DNA of 21,916 nucleotides from JBMYYR01 sp049609625. GTDB lineage: Bacteria > Bacteroidota > Bacteroidia > Flavobacteriales > CAJXXR01. Of this stretch, positions 13,899 through 21,916 are shown in pieces. The DNA is taken from NCBI GenBank assembly GCA_049609625.1, contig JBMYYR010000035.1, positions 1-21,916 on the forward strand, read 5' to 3'. Each line of letters starts with the position of its first letter. Positions within the stretch are counted from its first letter, which is position 1. The translations under genes and the position numbers were made by a program. Under the pieces are notes generated by a model, which was not told where the DNA came from, made no database searches, and was given only the letters and a program-made list of their open reading frames with translations.

Positions 13899-15326
13899 AT
13901 GACGATGTCAAGCTATACGACGATTCAGGAAATCCAACAGGCGATTCAGAATAAAAGCGAAACTTGTAGCCAACTTGTTGCGCATTACCTCAAAAATATT
14001 GAAGAAACTAACACGGAAATAAACGCGTTTATTGAAGTGTTTGAGGAAGAAGCAATGTCCAGAGCTCTTGAAATCGACAAGAAATTTGAGTCAAAAACGC
14101 AAGGAAAGCTCGCTGGTTTGGTCATCGGTATCAAAGACAATATTTGTTATAAAGACCATGGCGTTTCGGCCTCATCAAAGATGTTAGAAGGCTTCGAAAG
14201 CTTGTTTAGCGCCACGGTGGTCAATCGACTTTTAGAGGAAGACGCCATTATTATTGGGCGTTTAAATTGTGATGAATTTGCTATGGGCTCGAGCAACGAA
14301 AGCTCGTATTATGGCGCTGTTCGCAATCCGCTCGATACCAAAAAAACACCTGGAGGAAGCTCCGGAGGTTCAGCTGCTGCCGTTGCTGCCAATATGTGTC
14401 ATGCCACTTTAGGTTCTGATACTGGCGGTTCAATCAGACAGCCCGCTTCGTTTTGTGGTTTGGTTGGGATGAAGCCCACTTACGGTCGTGTTTCTCGAAA
14501 TGGACTGATTGCTTTTGCTTCGTCTTTAGATCAAATAGGGCCACTTTGTAAGTCTGTAGAAGATGCCGCTTTGATTTCTCAACTTATTTCAGGTCAGGAC
14601 GATATGGATACAACGTCATCCAAAACAAACGTTGAGGATTGGGCGCCAAAACCTGTGGAAGGCAAAAAGAAAATTGCCTACCTCAATGATTATATTAACA
14701 GTCCGGGTTTAGATCCTGAAATCAAGAAAAAAACAACAGAAACTATCGAAAAATTAAAAGCTGAAGGCCACACGGTTGAAGCTTTAGATTTTCCATACCT
14801 AGATTATTTAGTTCCAACTTATTACATTCTAACCACTGCGGAAGCTTCGTCTAATTTAGCACGTTATGATGGTGTTCATTTTGGCTATCGCTCTTCTTGT
14901 GGAAAAGAACTTGAAACCGTTTATAAATACTCCAGAACCGAAGGTTTTGGTGCAGAAGTAAAACGGCGTATCTTGCTCGGTACCTTTGTGTTAAGTTCTG
15001 GTTATTATGATGCTTATTACACCAAAGCGCAAAAAATGCGTGCGCTTTTGAGTCAGAAAACCGAAGAAATTTTTAAGGATTTCGACTTTATTATTGTGCC
15101 AACTTCGCCACACACCGCCTTTGATCTTAACCAAAATCACAGCGACCCAACCGTACTTTATTTAGAAGACATTTATACCGTTCATGCCAATTTGGTCGGG
15201 AATACCGCCATTTCTTTGCCTATCGGTGAACATTCAAATGGTTTACCTTTCGGCATCCAACTTATGGCAAATAAATTTGAAGAAAAAGCCCTTTTTGATT
15301 TTTCAAAATACGTTATGGAGCTTTAG
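13899..15326 (+). CDS. gatA: Glutamyl-tRNA(Gln)/aspartyl-tRNA(Asn) amidotransferase subunit A
   Basis: This 475-residue amidase-signature protein is the glutaminase subunit of GatCAB, which converts misacylated Glu-tRNA(Gln) or Asp-tRNA(Asn) to the correct form. With the ATG at 13899, the Ser-cisSer-Lys triad falls at K79 (GIKDN), S154 (PGGSSGGS) and S178 (DTGGSIRQPA), the same numbers used for the S. aureus enzyme. FCGLVGMKPTYGRVSRNGLI and ASSLDQIGP are characteristic of GatA rather than other amidases. An in-frame TTG precedes this ATG, and a second ATG lies at 13905. The gene is not next to gatB or gatC, as is common in this phylum. It is followed three bases later by a lytic transglycosylase gene. 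Confidence 0.95.
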   Translation: MTMSSYTTIQEIQQAIQNKSETCSQLVAHYLKNIEETNTEINAFIEVFEEEAMSRALEIDKKFESKTQGKLAGLVIGIKDNICYKDHGVSASSKMLEGFESLFSATVVNRLLEEDAIIIGRLNCDEFAMGSSNESSYYGAVRNPLDTKKTPGGSSGGSAAAVAANMCHATLGSDTGGSIRQPASFCGLVGMKPTYGRVSRNGLIAFASSLDQIGPLCKSVEDAALISQLISGQDDMDTTSSKTNVEDWAPKPVEGKKKIAYLNDYINSPGLDPEIKKKTTETIEKLKAEGHTVEALDFPYLDYLVPTYYILTTAEASSNLARYDGVHFGYRSSCGKELETVYKYSRTEGFGAEVKRRILLGTFVLSSGYYDAYYTKAQKMRALLSQKTEEIFKDFDFIIVPTSPHTAFDLNQNHSDPTVLYLEDIYTVHANLVGNTAISLPIGEHSNGLPFGIQLMANKFEEKALFDFSKYVMEL

Positions 15327-15329
15327 TGT

Positions 15330-16583
15330 ATGATTAATTGTCGGATGTTTAGGTTTTTTACTGTTGTATTTTTTCTGATTTGGGCAAGCGCAACAAGTCA
15401 AGATCGCTTGCTGGATTCAGAATCGGAACACTTACTTGGTCTGATAGACACCACAGCTATTGAAGCATTGACTTTGGATGATACATTATTTTTGATTCAG
15501 CGGCCAAAAGTCTTAAATTCTGGCGTTAAGATTGTCGACAAGCGTTTGACAGACATAGATTTAGAATCAAAATTAGTTTATCTCGACAAACAAACACCTA
15601 TTGAGCTGCAAGCCAATCATTTGGTGATGCGCGAAGTGGAAAACTACCTTGCGGCCTCGGATAGGCAATTGGCAAAATGGATGGGAGCTGGAGCTTATTA
15701 TTTTCCTCTTTTCGAGGAGGTACTTTATCGAAATAATTTGCCTTTAGAACTTAAGTTTCTGCCTGTTTTAGAGTCAGGACTTCGCCCAAGAGTCGAGTCT
15801 CGAAGTGGCGCACGCGGGCTTTGGCAACTGATGTATGGAACGGCAAAAGAAAATGGACTAAAAATGAGTTCTTATGTCGACGAGCGTACAGACCCAATAT
15901 TGTCGACGCAGGCAGCTTGCAATTACCTCAAAAAAATGCATCGCTTATATGGCGATTGGCTCTTGGCTTTAGCCGCCTATAATGCAGGGCCTGGAAATAT
16001 CAATAAAGCTATTAGTCGGAGTGGAGGTAAGCGCAATTATTGGGAGATAAGAGCTTATTTGCCTCAAGAAACCAGAGATTATATTCCTAGATTCATTGCA
16101 ATCAACTATTTGTTTAATAGTCAGATAGAGCATTCTATAGGTCAAATTCAACCAAAAATTTTCTATCAGCAAGTAGACACCGTGGTGGTAAATCGAAATA
16201 TTCCGCTTAGACTTATTGCCGAACATTTAGCGATTGAATTTGAACAACTTAAGTTTATTAATCCGGCCTATACCTACGATATTATTCCAGGTACATCGAT
16301 GGATCGCTATCCGCTGCGGCTTCCGATGAATAAACTATCCGATTGGCAATCGAAAAAACAGGAATTGTATCAGCGTTTGGACACCTTAGAGGCTGAAAAA
16401 AAAGTGATTTATCCTAAGTTTGAAGAGCAGTTGTATAGAAAAGTATATCGTGTGGCTTCTGGAGATTATTTAGGTAAAATTGCTGAAAAGTTTAAGGTTA
16501 AAGTTTCTCATATTAAGAAATGGAATAGCTTGAAATCCAATAAGTTGAAAATTGGACAAACCCTCATCATTTTTAAAAATTAA
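15330..16583 (+). CDS. Membrane-associated lytic murein transglycosylase (MltD type) with LysM domain
   Basis: The 417-residue secreted protein has an N-terminal signal peptide (hydrophobic 7-22, ending SATSQ). It has an SLT family 1 lytic transglycosylase domain at about 125-265 and a C-terminal LysM domain at about 373-416 (YRVASGDYLGKIAEKFKVKV, KIGQTLIIF). The catalytic glutamate is E148 in LPVLESGLRP, followed by SRSGARGLWQLM at 157-168 and AAYNAGPGNI at 215-224, all typical of MltD. It cleaves peptidoglycan strands by forming 1,6-anhydromuramic acid, and the LysM binds the wall. E. coli MltD has two LysM repeats; here I see one clear copy. It starts three bases after gatA and ends three bases before the next gene. 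Confidence 0.92.
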   Translation: MINCRMFRFFTVVFFLIWASATSQDRLLDSESEHLLGLIDTTAIEALTLDDTLFLIQRPKVLNSGVKIVDKRLTDIDLESKLVYLDKQTPIELQANHLVMREVENYLAASDRQLAKWMGAGAYYFPLFEEVLYRNNLPLELKFLPVLESGLRPRVESRSGARGLWQLMYGTAKENGLKMSSYVDERTDPILSTQAACNYLKKMHRLYGDWLLALAAYNAGPGNINKAISRSGGKRNYWEIRAYLPQETRDYIPRFIAINYLFNSQIEHSIGQIQPKIFYQQVDTVVVNRNIPLRLIAEHLAIEFEQLKFINPAYTYDIIPGTSMDRYPLRLPMNKLSDWQSKKQELYQRLDTLEAEKKVIYPKFEEQLYRKVYRVASGDYLGKIAEKFKVKVSHIKKWNSLKSNKLKIGQTLIIFKN

Positions 16584-16586
16584 CCA

Positions 16587-17597
16587 ATGAAAGTTCGTTC
16601 TACTTTTTTTCTCTTTTTATTTATAAGCTGTGGTTTGGCATTGAGTTTTTGTTCATGCGAAGACAGCGAAAATATCTTGCCGCCAAACACTGGTCGCTAT
16701 GCCGAAATTTTAATTGTTGCCGATTCGGCAACGTGGGCTGGATCAGTAGGAGAGAAGATAAAATTCTTGTATTCAGAACCTTATCCTTTGCTAACCAAGC
16801 AAGAGCCTTATTTTAAGCTCATTCCTTTTTTGCCAAGTCAGTTTTCCGAAATTCTCAAAACACATCGAAATATTATCATCATCAATGCTGAAGAAAAGCA
16901 GGACAATAGCATCAAAATAAAAGAAAATCTTTGGGCACAAGACCAACACTTACTTGTGATTAATATTCAAAACGAAGATGAGCTTCTTGCCCGCATCGAC
17001 AAACAAAAAAAGGACTTGTTTAATTATTTCTATTTGGCTGATTTAGAGCGTCAGGCAGCTTATTATCGCTCAAATGCACTTGATTATTTCAGCTCCTATA
17101 TCGAGACCACCAAGGGTATAAATATCCCGATACCAAAAGATTTTGTAACAGTAAGCGATAGTACCGATTTCTTTTGGCTAATGCGCGATAAAGCACATCT
17201 TTCGGAGCATATTTTTTATTATGAAGAAGATTATGTGTCAAAAGAACAACTTACTCTAAATCATATTATTAAGACGAGAAATAAGCTTGGGAAAGCTCGA
17301 ATTTTTGGAGAAATAAAAGACAGTTATATGTCTACCGAAACACGTTTTCCAGACGTATTTCCATTGATGGACACCATTAGTGTATCTGGTCAGTTTGGAC
17401 TAAGAACTAGAGGTTGGTGGAAGATGGAAAATGATTTTTTAGGAGGCTATTTTATCCGCTATACCCTTGTCGACGAAAGACGCGCTAAAGTTGTTCATGT
17501 AGAAACGGCACTTTATTGCCCTAAGTATGACAAAATGTTCTATTTAAGAACCTTAGAATCTGTTTTGAATGGTATTGAGTTTAGCACACTGAATTAG
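16587..17597 (+). CDS. DUF4837 family lipoprotein
   Basis: The 336-residue protein starts with a hydrophobic signal and a cysteine pair (SFCSCED, residues 20-26), a lipobox-like end that suggests a lipid-anchored envelope protein. The mature part contains GRYAEILIVADSATWAG, a stretch with the character of a nucleotide-free alpha/beta start, and a conserved-looking RTRGWWKMENDFLGG near residue 265. I recognise it as DUF4837, a Bacteroidota family of unknown function, from overall pattern and from its position after a transglycosylase. It lies three bases after the MltD-type gene, so it is probably in the same transcript. A role in the envelope is inferred from the lipobox and the neighbour only. 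Confidence 0.8.
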   Translation: MKVRSTFFLFLFISCGLALSFCSCEDSENILPPNTGRYAEILIVADSATWAGSVGEKIKFLYSEPYPLLTKQEPYFKLIPFLPSQFSEILKTHRNIIIINAEEKQDNSIKIKENLWAQDQHLLVINIQNEDELLARIDKQKKDLFNYFYLADLERQAAYYRSNALDYFSSYIETTKGINIPIPKDFVTVSDSTDFFWLMRDKAHLSEHIFYYEEDYVSKEQLTLNHIIKTRNKLGKARIFGEIKDSYMSTETRFPDVFPLMDTISVSGQFGLRTRGWWKMENDFLGGYFIRYTLVDERRAKVVHVETALYCPKYDKMFYLRTLESVLNGIEFSTLN

Positions 17598-17770
17598 AGT
17601 TCTAATTCGAGCTCAGGCAGCAAACATCTATTCATTTTTATCGAAGTAATTTATTTATTAGCAGTCATTTAACCTTTTTTTTCTTCTTGCACTCAGGAGT
17701 TAAACACTTCATATTTTTAGTAAAAAATGAATTGGGCCACTAAATCAATCCTCATACCCAAAAGCCTTTG

Positions 17771-17778
17771 TATCTTTG
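17771..17778 (+). promoter_or_regulatory. Putative -7 promoter box (TATCTTTG) for rimO
   Basis: TATCTTTG fits TAnnTTTG and lies 20 bases before the rimO ATG, the same spacing as the tatA box. The 201-base spacer before it (17598-17798) contains no clear terminator or gene. Confidence 0.6.
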
Positions 17779-17798
17779 CAGACTAAAAAAGAGGCTAA

Positions 17799-19115
17799 AT
17801 GAAGACAAAAACGCTCAAAAAAAATAAGATTAATGTGGTAACTTTAGGTTGCGCAAAAAATCTATACGATTCAGAAGTTATGATGGCGCAGCTGAAAGCA
17901 AACCGTTATGATGTTGAGCATGAATCGGCAAGTGAAGACGCCTCGATTGTTATTGTAAACACTTGCGGATTTATCGAAAGTGCAAAAGAAGAATCTATCA
18001 ACACCATTCTGCAATTTGCCGAAGCCAAAGAAGAAGGTTATATTGAGAAATTATTTGTAACAGGATGTTTGTCAGAGCGTTATAAATCTGATTTGGAGCG
18101 TGAAATTCCAAAAGTAGATCAATATTTTGGAACAAAAGACTTGCCGAAATTACTAAAAGTCCTCCGTGCCGATTATAAAAAAGAACTGATTGGCGAGCGA
18201 ATTTTAAGTACGCCAAGCCACTATGCTTATTTCAAAATTGCCGAAGGTTGCGACCGTCCTTGTTCCTTTTGTGCCATCCCGATTATGCGTGGAAAACACA
18301 AATCGACGCCAATTGAAGAACTCGTAAATCAAGCAAAAAACTTGGTTGCCAAAGGCACAAAAGAATTACTACTCATTGCCCAAGATTTGACTTTTTATGG
18401 CATTGATTTATACAAAACCCGAAAACTTGCTGAGCTACTCGATCAACTTGCACAGATTGAAGGTTTAGATTGGATTCGACTGCATTACGCCTACCCAGCT
18501 GGTTTTCCGATGGATGTGATTGAAGTGATGAAAAAGCACGATAATATCTGTAATTACCTCGATATGCCTTTGCAGCACGGCTCTTCCAAAGTTTTGAAAG
18601 CGATGCGACGAGGTATTGATAGAGAAAAAACAACAGCTTTAATCGAAAATATCCGAGCTGAAATTCCAGAAATTGCCATCAGAACCACTTTGATTGTTGG
18701 CTATCCTGGCGAGACTGAAGAGGACTTCAAAGAAATGCTGGATTGGGTAGAAGGTATGAAATTTGAGCGTTTGGGTGTGTTCACCTATTCGCATGAAGAA
18801 AATACACACGCTTATAATTTTGAGGACGACGTTCCCGAAGAGGTCAAAAAACAGCGTGCCGAGCAAATTATGGATTTACAATCCGGAATTTCTTGGGAAC
18901 TCAACCAAAAACGTGTCGGAAAAACTTATAAAGTGTTGTTCGACAAAGTAGAAGATGGTCATTTTATTGGACGAACCGTTTACGATTCTCCCGAAGTTGA
19001 CAATGAAGTTTTGGTAGAAGTAAACGAAACTAACCACCTGCGTATTGGCGATTTTGCAGAAATCAAAATCACCTCGGCAGACCACTATGATTTATATGGA
19101 GAAGTTGTTGATTAG
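17799..19115 (+). CDS. rimO: Ribosomal protein S12 methylthiotransferase
   Basis: The 438-residue enzyme is a radical-SAM methylthiotransferase that adds a methylthio group to an aspartate of ribosomal protein S12. The N-terminal UPF0004 domain carries three cluster cysteines: C18 in TLGCAKN, C56 in VNTCGF and C90 in TGCLS. The radical-SAM CxxxCxxC motif is C151, C155 and C158 in AEGCDRPCSFCAIP. LDMPLQHGSSKVLKAMRRG and TTLIVGYPGETEEDF follow, and a TRAM domain ends the protein. The sequence LGCAKNLYDSE and the length point to RimO rather than the tRNA enzyme MiaB. The 3' end overlaps the next gene by 20 bases. Confidence 0.95.
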   Translation: MKTKTLKKNKINVVTLGCAKNLYDSEVMMAQLKANRYDVEHESASEDASIVIVNTCGFIESAKEESINTILQFAEAKEEGYIEKLFVTGCLSERYKSDLEREIPKVDQYFGTKDLPKLLKVLRADYKKELIGERILSTPSHYAYFKIAEGCDRPCSFCAIPIMRGKHKSTPIEELVNQAKNLVAKGTKELLLIAQDLTFYGIDLYKTRKLAELLDQLAQIEGLDWIRLHYAYPAGFPMDVIEVMKKHDNICNYLDMPLQHGSSKVLKAMRRGIDREKTTALIENIRAEIPEIAIRTTLIVGYPGETEEDFKEMLDWVEGMKFERLGVFTYSHEENTHAYNFEDDVPEEVKKQRAEQIMDLQSGISWELNQKRVGKTYKVLFDKVEDGHFIGRTVYDSPEVDNEVLVEVNETNHLRIGDFAEIKITSADHYDLYGEVVD

Positions 19116-20415
19116 AAGCTTGATAGCTCAGATGTTTTTAATGTTTTTTTGCACTCAATATACGTGGGCGCAAGAAGGTGTTTTGCAAAATAAATCAACG
19201 TCGGATGGGGTGTATAATGACTTACTGAAAACGGTTCAGCTTCATGCCGATTATCCAAAAATTACAGGAAATAATCCGAATTTTAACCTGATGCCCATCA
19301 TCAAATTAGGATCTCAAAATAAAGTACATTTAAGCTTCGATGATCTTAATGATGAGGATTTTACATACAGTTACACCATTTTGTATTGCACAGCAGATTG
19401 GCAGCAATCAGAACTGTTTTATAATGATTATTTAGAAGGGTTTAATGATGATTTAATTCAGGATTTTGACTTCTCAGAAGCTACACTTCAAAACTACAAA
19501 CACTATCAAATTTCGTTTCCGAATGACATGATGAAACCCTTGATTTCAGGCAATTATTTATTTGTGGTCAAAAACGATGATTTGGATGAAGTGGTGATCG
19601 TTAAACGTTTTGCGGTTTACCTTGATGAGGTGAAATACAGCGGCGCAAATTTTCACATGGCAGAGTCGCCAAGTTATCGATTTACACATCAAGAATTAGA
19701 TTATTCTCTAAATTATAAAGCCGTAAAAAACTATCGAACGATTGAAGATTTTACGGTCAATATTCAGCAAAATGGGCGTTGGGACAATGCTTTGATTGAT
19801 CTGGAATATACCAGAGCGGATAATCAGCAATTGATTTATGATGGTATCAACACAAACCTTTTTGAGGCTGGAATTGAGTTTAAACAGCTTAACTTAACCA
19901 ATCTTCGCTTGTTTGGTATTGGCGTAGATACTATCCAATACACAGATGACGATTTTATTGTGAAAGCGCAAGTTGGAGACAACAAGAAACTTACTTATTA
20001 TGTTAATAATCAAGATATTAATGGTGGATTTATTGTCAATAGAGAAGGAAATGACGGTGTAACCAGAGGCGAATATGCTACGGTTCACTTTTATTTGGAT
20101 GCTTCTAAAGGTCGATTTGCTCAGCCTGTTTATGTTGCTGGTGCTTTTAATCATTGGAATTTTGATGAGAAAAATGAGATGAAATTCCACCCAGAACATA
20201 ATGTATATCATCTCAAAACCAGACTAAAACAAGGCTTTTACAATTTCAATTACATGGTGAAAAATGCCAAAACAAAAGTGGCAGAAACCATGCCGATTGA
20301 GGGTTCGTTTTCCGAAAGTTCAAATCAATATCGAATTTATGTCTATTTGGCGGCAACGGGGCTTCCGAGTCACGATCAACTTTTGGAAGTAGTAACGCTT
20401 AATACAAATCGATAG
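19096..20415 (+). CDS. Type IX secretion system plug protein (DUF5103 family)
   Basis: The 439-residue secreted protein has a signal peptide (about 1-25, ending YTWAQ). The N-terminal part shows DUF5103 features: TVQLHADYPKITGNNPNFNL (46-65), YSYTILYCTADWQQSEL (91-107) and YLEGFNDD (112-119). A C-terminal region (about 345-415: VYVAGAFNHWNFDEKNEMKF, then LKQGFYNFNYMV) looks like an immunoglobulin-like E-set domain similar to CBM48 modules. In Flavobacterium, the plug protein of this family was seen closing the periplasmic side of the SprA translocon. The ATG at 19096 was chosen because it puts the signal peptide first; it lies inside the 3' end of rimO, which suggests co-expression. The family call is by recognition and not by search. 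Confidence 0.85.
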   Translation: MEKLLIRSLIAQMFLMFFCTQYTWAQEGVLQNKSTSDGVYNDLLKTVQLHADYPKITGNNPNFNLMPIIKLGSQNKVHLSFDDLNDEDFTYSYTILYCTADWQQSELFYNDYLEGFNDDLIQDFDFSEATLQNYKHYQISFPNDMMKPLISGNYLFVVKNDDLDEVVIVKRFAVYLDEVKYSGANFHMAESPSYRFTHQELDYSLNYKAVKNYRTIEDFTVNIQQNGRWDNALIDLEYTRADNQQLIYDGINTNLFEAGIEFKQLNLTNLRLFGIGVDTIQYTDDDFIVKAQVGDNKKLTYYVNNQDINGGFIVNREGNDGVTRGEYATVHFYLDASKGRFAQPVYVAGAFNHWNFDEKNEMKFHPEHNVYHLKTRLKQGFYNFNYMVKNAKTKVAETMPIEGSFSESSNQYRIYVYLAATGLPSHDQLLEVVTLNTNR

Positions 20416-20423
20416 ATCTGATT

Positions 20424-21410
20424 ATGAGCTTTTTAGAACTTAACCAACTCACAAAATCTTTTGAATCACAACAGATTCTTAATCAACTTGATGTTGCTGT
20501 AAACAAAGGCGAAATTTTAGCACTTTTAGGTAATAGTGGTTGTGGAAAATCGACACTTTTACGTCTTTTGGCAGGGTTTGAAAACGCAGATTCTGGAGAT
20601 ATTAGATTAGAATCTAAATCCATCTTAAAACTCAAACCACACCAAAGAGAAATTGGTATGTTTTTTCAAGAATATGCCTTGTTTCCACACCTCAATGTTG
20701 AGGAAAACATCGCTTTTGGACTTAAAACGAACAAACGAGAGCGTGTTAAAACACTTTTGGAACTTTGTCAGCTTCAAGGCTTTGAAAAAAAACAAATTCA
20801 TCAGCTTTCTGGCGGACAAAAACAACGTGTGGCTTTGGCAAGAGCACTTGCGCCCGAACCTAAAATTTTATTGCTCGACGAACCTTTTAGCAACATCGAT
20901 GCTCAACTCAAAGAGCAGTTGCGGTCTGAACTCAAAACCTTAGTCAAAAAAGCAAAGGTAACCGCCATTTTGGTTTCGCATGACATTGAGGATGCCTTTT
21001 GCATTGCCGATCGATTGGTGGTCATGAACAATGGTTTTGTGGAGCAAATAGGAGAGCCAGAAGCGGTCTATCGTCAGCCTAAAACTCCTTTTGTAGCTCA
21101 GTTTTTGGGCGATGGATTTGTGATTGAAGGCGAAATTAAAGAGTCCAAACTCATAAGCTCAGATGGACTATGTTTTGATGTCGCTAAGCCAACAACAGCT
21201 GGTCGGTCTCAGTTTTTTGTCCGACCCGAAGATTTAGAGCTTATTCCAGATGCCGAAGGTCAGTTTCAAATTCAGGATTGTCAGTTTGCTCGTCAGGTAT
21301 ATCGAGTTCAACTCAAACAAGATATTTCTTTACAAGTTAATCAAAAGCCAAACGACTTGAGTGTAAATTACAAATTGATTATCAATACATTACATAAATT
21401 TGAACTCTAA
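20424..21410 (+). CDS. ABC transporter ATP-binding protein (FbpC/PotA-like)
   Basis: The 328-residue protein has a complete ATPase domain: Walker A GNSGCGKST at 36-44, Q-loop Q82, signature LSGGQ at 128-132, Walker B ILLLDEP at 148-154 and the switch histidine H186. The C-terminal part (about 235-325, including FFVRPEDLEL) fits a TOBE-like regulatory domain, as in importers of iron(III), sulfate or polyamine type. It starts eight bases after the plug gene, but no permease or binding protein is visible here, and the next gene is a glycosyltransferase. The substrate is therefore unknown. The FbpC-like label is based on general similarity, including FFQEYALFPHLNVEENIAFG. Confidence 0.88.
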   Translation: MSFLELNQLTKSFESQQILNQLDVAVNKGEILALLGNSGCGKSTLLRLLAGFENADSGDIRLESKSILKLKPHQREIGMFFQEYALFPHLNVEENIAFGLKTNKRERVKTLLELCQLQGFEKKQIHQLSGGQKQRVALARALAPEPKILLLDEPFSNIDAQLKEQLRSELKTLVKKAKVTAILVSHDIEDAFCIADRLVVMNNGFVEQIGEPEAVYRQPKTPFVAQFLGDGFVIEGEIKESKLISSDGLCFDVAKPTTAGRSQFFVRPEDLELIPDAEGQFQIQDCQFARQVYRVQLKQDISLQVNQKPNDLSVNYKLIINTLHKFEL

Positions 21411-21916
21411 ATGAAAGCTCAAGAACATCAAAACATTTCAGTTGTCATTCCGGTTTACAATGCCGAAAAAAGCATCGTTGCAGCTTTAGATTCTGTTTTA
21501 AATCAAACCTATCCTGTTGCCGAAATTATTTTGGTCAACGATGGCTCAAAAGATAATTCAGAGCAAGTCATTTTTGACTATAAAAATCAACATCCAAACT
21601 TTGAGATTCATTATTTTAAACAAAAAAATCAAGGGCCATCCGCAGCTAGAAATTACGGAATCAAAAAAGCCAAATCTCCCTTTGTTACTTTTCTAGATTC
21701 GGATGATGTTTGGCTCAACAGAAAGAATGAAGTTCAAATGTTTTGGTTTAAAAAGAAGCCTGAGCTTTATTTTTTAGGAGGAAATAATTTAGGCACAAAT
21801 AAAACCTCTGTTGCAGAAGATGATTTTATAAAAACATCTCTAAATCAATTACTTATATCAAACCCCTTTCCTACACCAACAGTTATGGTAAGGAACGAAG
21901 TTTTTGAAAAAGTAGG
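21411..21916 (+). CDS. Family 2 glycosyltransferase (partial, C-terminus beyond window)
   Basis: The frame starts with an ATG immediately after the stop codon of the ABC ATPase and runs 168 codons to the window edge. The N-terminal GT-A fold is clear: ISVVIPVYNAEKSIVAALDS from residue 9, IILVNDGSKDNSE (39-51), NQGPSAARNYGIKKA (73-87) and VTFLDSDDVWL, whose DSDD provides the metal-binding DxD. It transfers a sugar from a nucleotide donor, probably in cell-surface polysaccharide or glycoprotein synthesis. There is no visible membrane segment in this part. The specific acceptor cannot be inferred. Confidence 0.92.
   Translation, partial: MKAQEHQNISVVIPVYNAEKSIVAALDSVLNQTYPVAEIILVNDGSKDNSEQVIFDYKNQHPNFEIHYFKQKNQGPSAARNYGIKKAKSPFVTFLDSDDVWLNRKNEVQMFWFKKKPELYFLGGNNLGTNKTSVAEDDFIKTSLNQLLISNPFPTPTVMVRNEVFEKV

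Noticed and set aside
17598..17798. GAGTTC-TAATTC-GAGCTC hairpin after the DUF4837 gene as a terminator
   Set aside because: The six-base stem has no T run after it, and no other structure in the spacer is convincing.
19894..20211. A 105-codon minus-strand open frame
   Set aside because: It is antisense to the plug protein gene, isoleucine- and serine-rich without motifs, and explained by the codon use of the real gene.
1..21916. Mobile elements, CRISPR arrays, tRNA or rRNA genes
   Set aside because: I found no transposase or integrase motifs, no regularly spaced repeats and no tRNA-like T-arm sequences in the spacers. Genes are densely packed and similar in style throughout.

Overview
The window looks like the chromosome of a marine-type Flavobacteriaceae bacterium (phylum Bacteroidota). 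The reasons are an AT-rich sequence, Bacteroidota-style promoter boxes (TAnnTTTG) just ahead of several genes, no clear Shine-Dalgarno sites, and family content typical of the group: DUF4271, DUF4837, a type IX secretion plug protein (DUF5103), a PorE-like TPR/propeller/OmpA protein, and a Bacteroidota-type crtI-crtB-crtZ-lycopene cyclase cluster. I see no insertion sequence, prophage, CRISPR array, tRNA or rRNA. Most of the window is ordinary chromosomal backbone.

Layout. 1-252 (minus): start of an unidentified secreted protein, cut by the window edge. 381-1493: secreted OmpA-family protein with a duplicated N-terminal module, ended by a strong terminator. 1589-2887: DNA photolyase. 3086-7970: a tightly packed light/pigment operon made of a MerR-family regulator with a B12-binding domain (CarH/LitR type), crtI, crtB, a small unidentified secreted protein, crtZ and a CrtYcd-type lycopene cyclase. 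7993-10875 (minus, convergent): a metallo-beta-lactamase-fold hydrolase and the PorE-like OmpA protein, separated by a perfect terminator hairpin. 11218-13301: ispD, a DUF4271 membrane protein and a hemD-like gene. 13302-13682: a 381-base gap of unknown content. 13683-17597: tatA, gatA, a LysM lytic transglycosylase and a DUF4837 lipoprotein. 17799-21916: rimO, the type IX plug protein, an ABC ATPase and a glycosyltransferase cut by the right edge.

How the genes fit together. CrtB makes phytoene, CrtI desaturates it to lycopene, the cyclase closes the rings to beta-carotene, and CrtZ hydroxylates it to zeaxanthin. The GGPP synthase that must feed CrtB is not in this window. IspD supplies the same isoprenoid supply line from a separate operon. 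The B12-type regulator at the head of the operon, with the photolyase directly upstream, suggests a light-induced response: pigment shielding plus repair of UV damage. Repeats at the regulator's own start codon are candidate operator sites. The most interesting points are these repeats, the substitutions in the regulator's predicted light-sensing site, and the unidentified secreted protein encoded inside the carotenoid operon.
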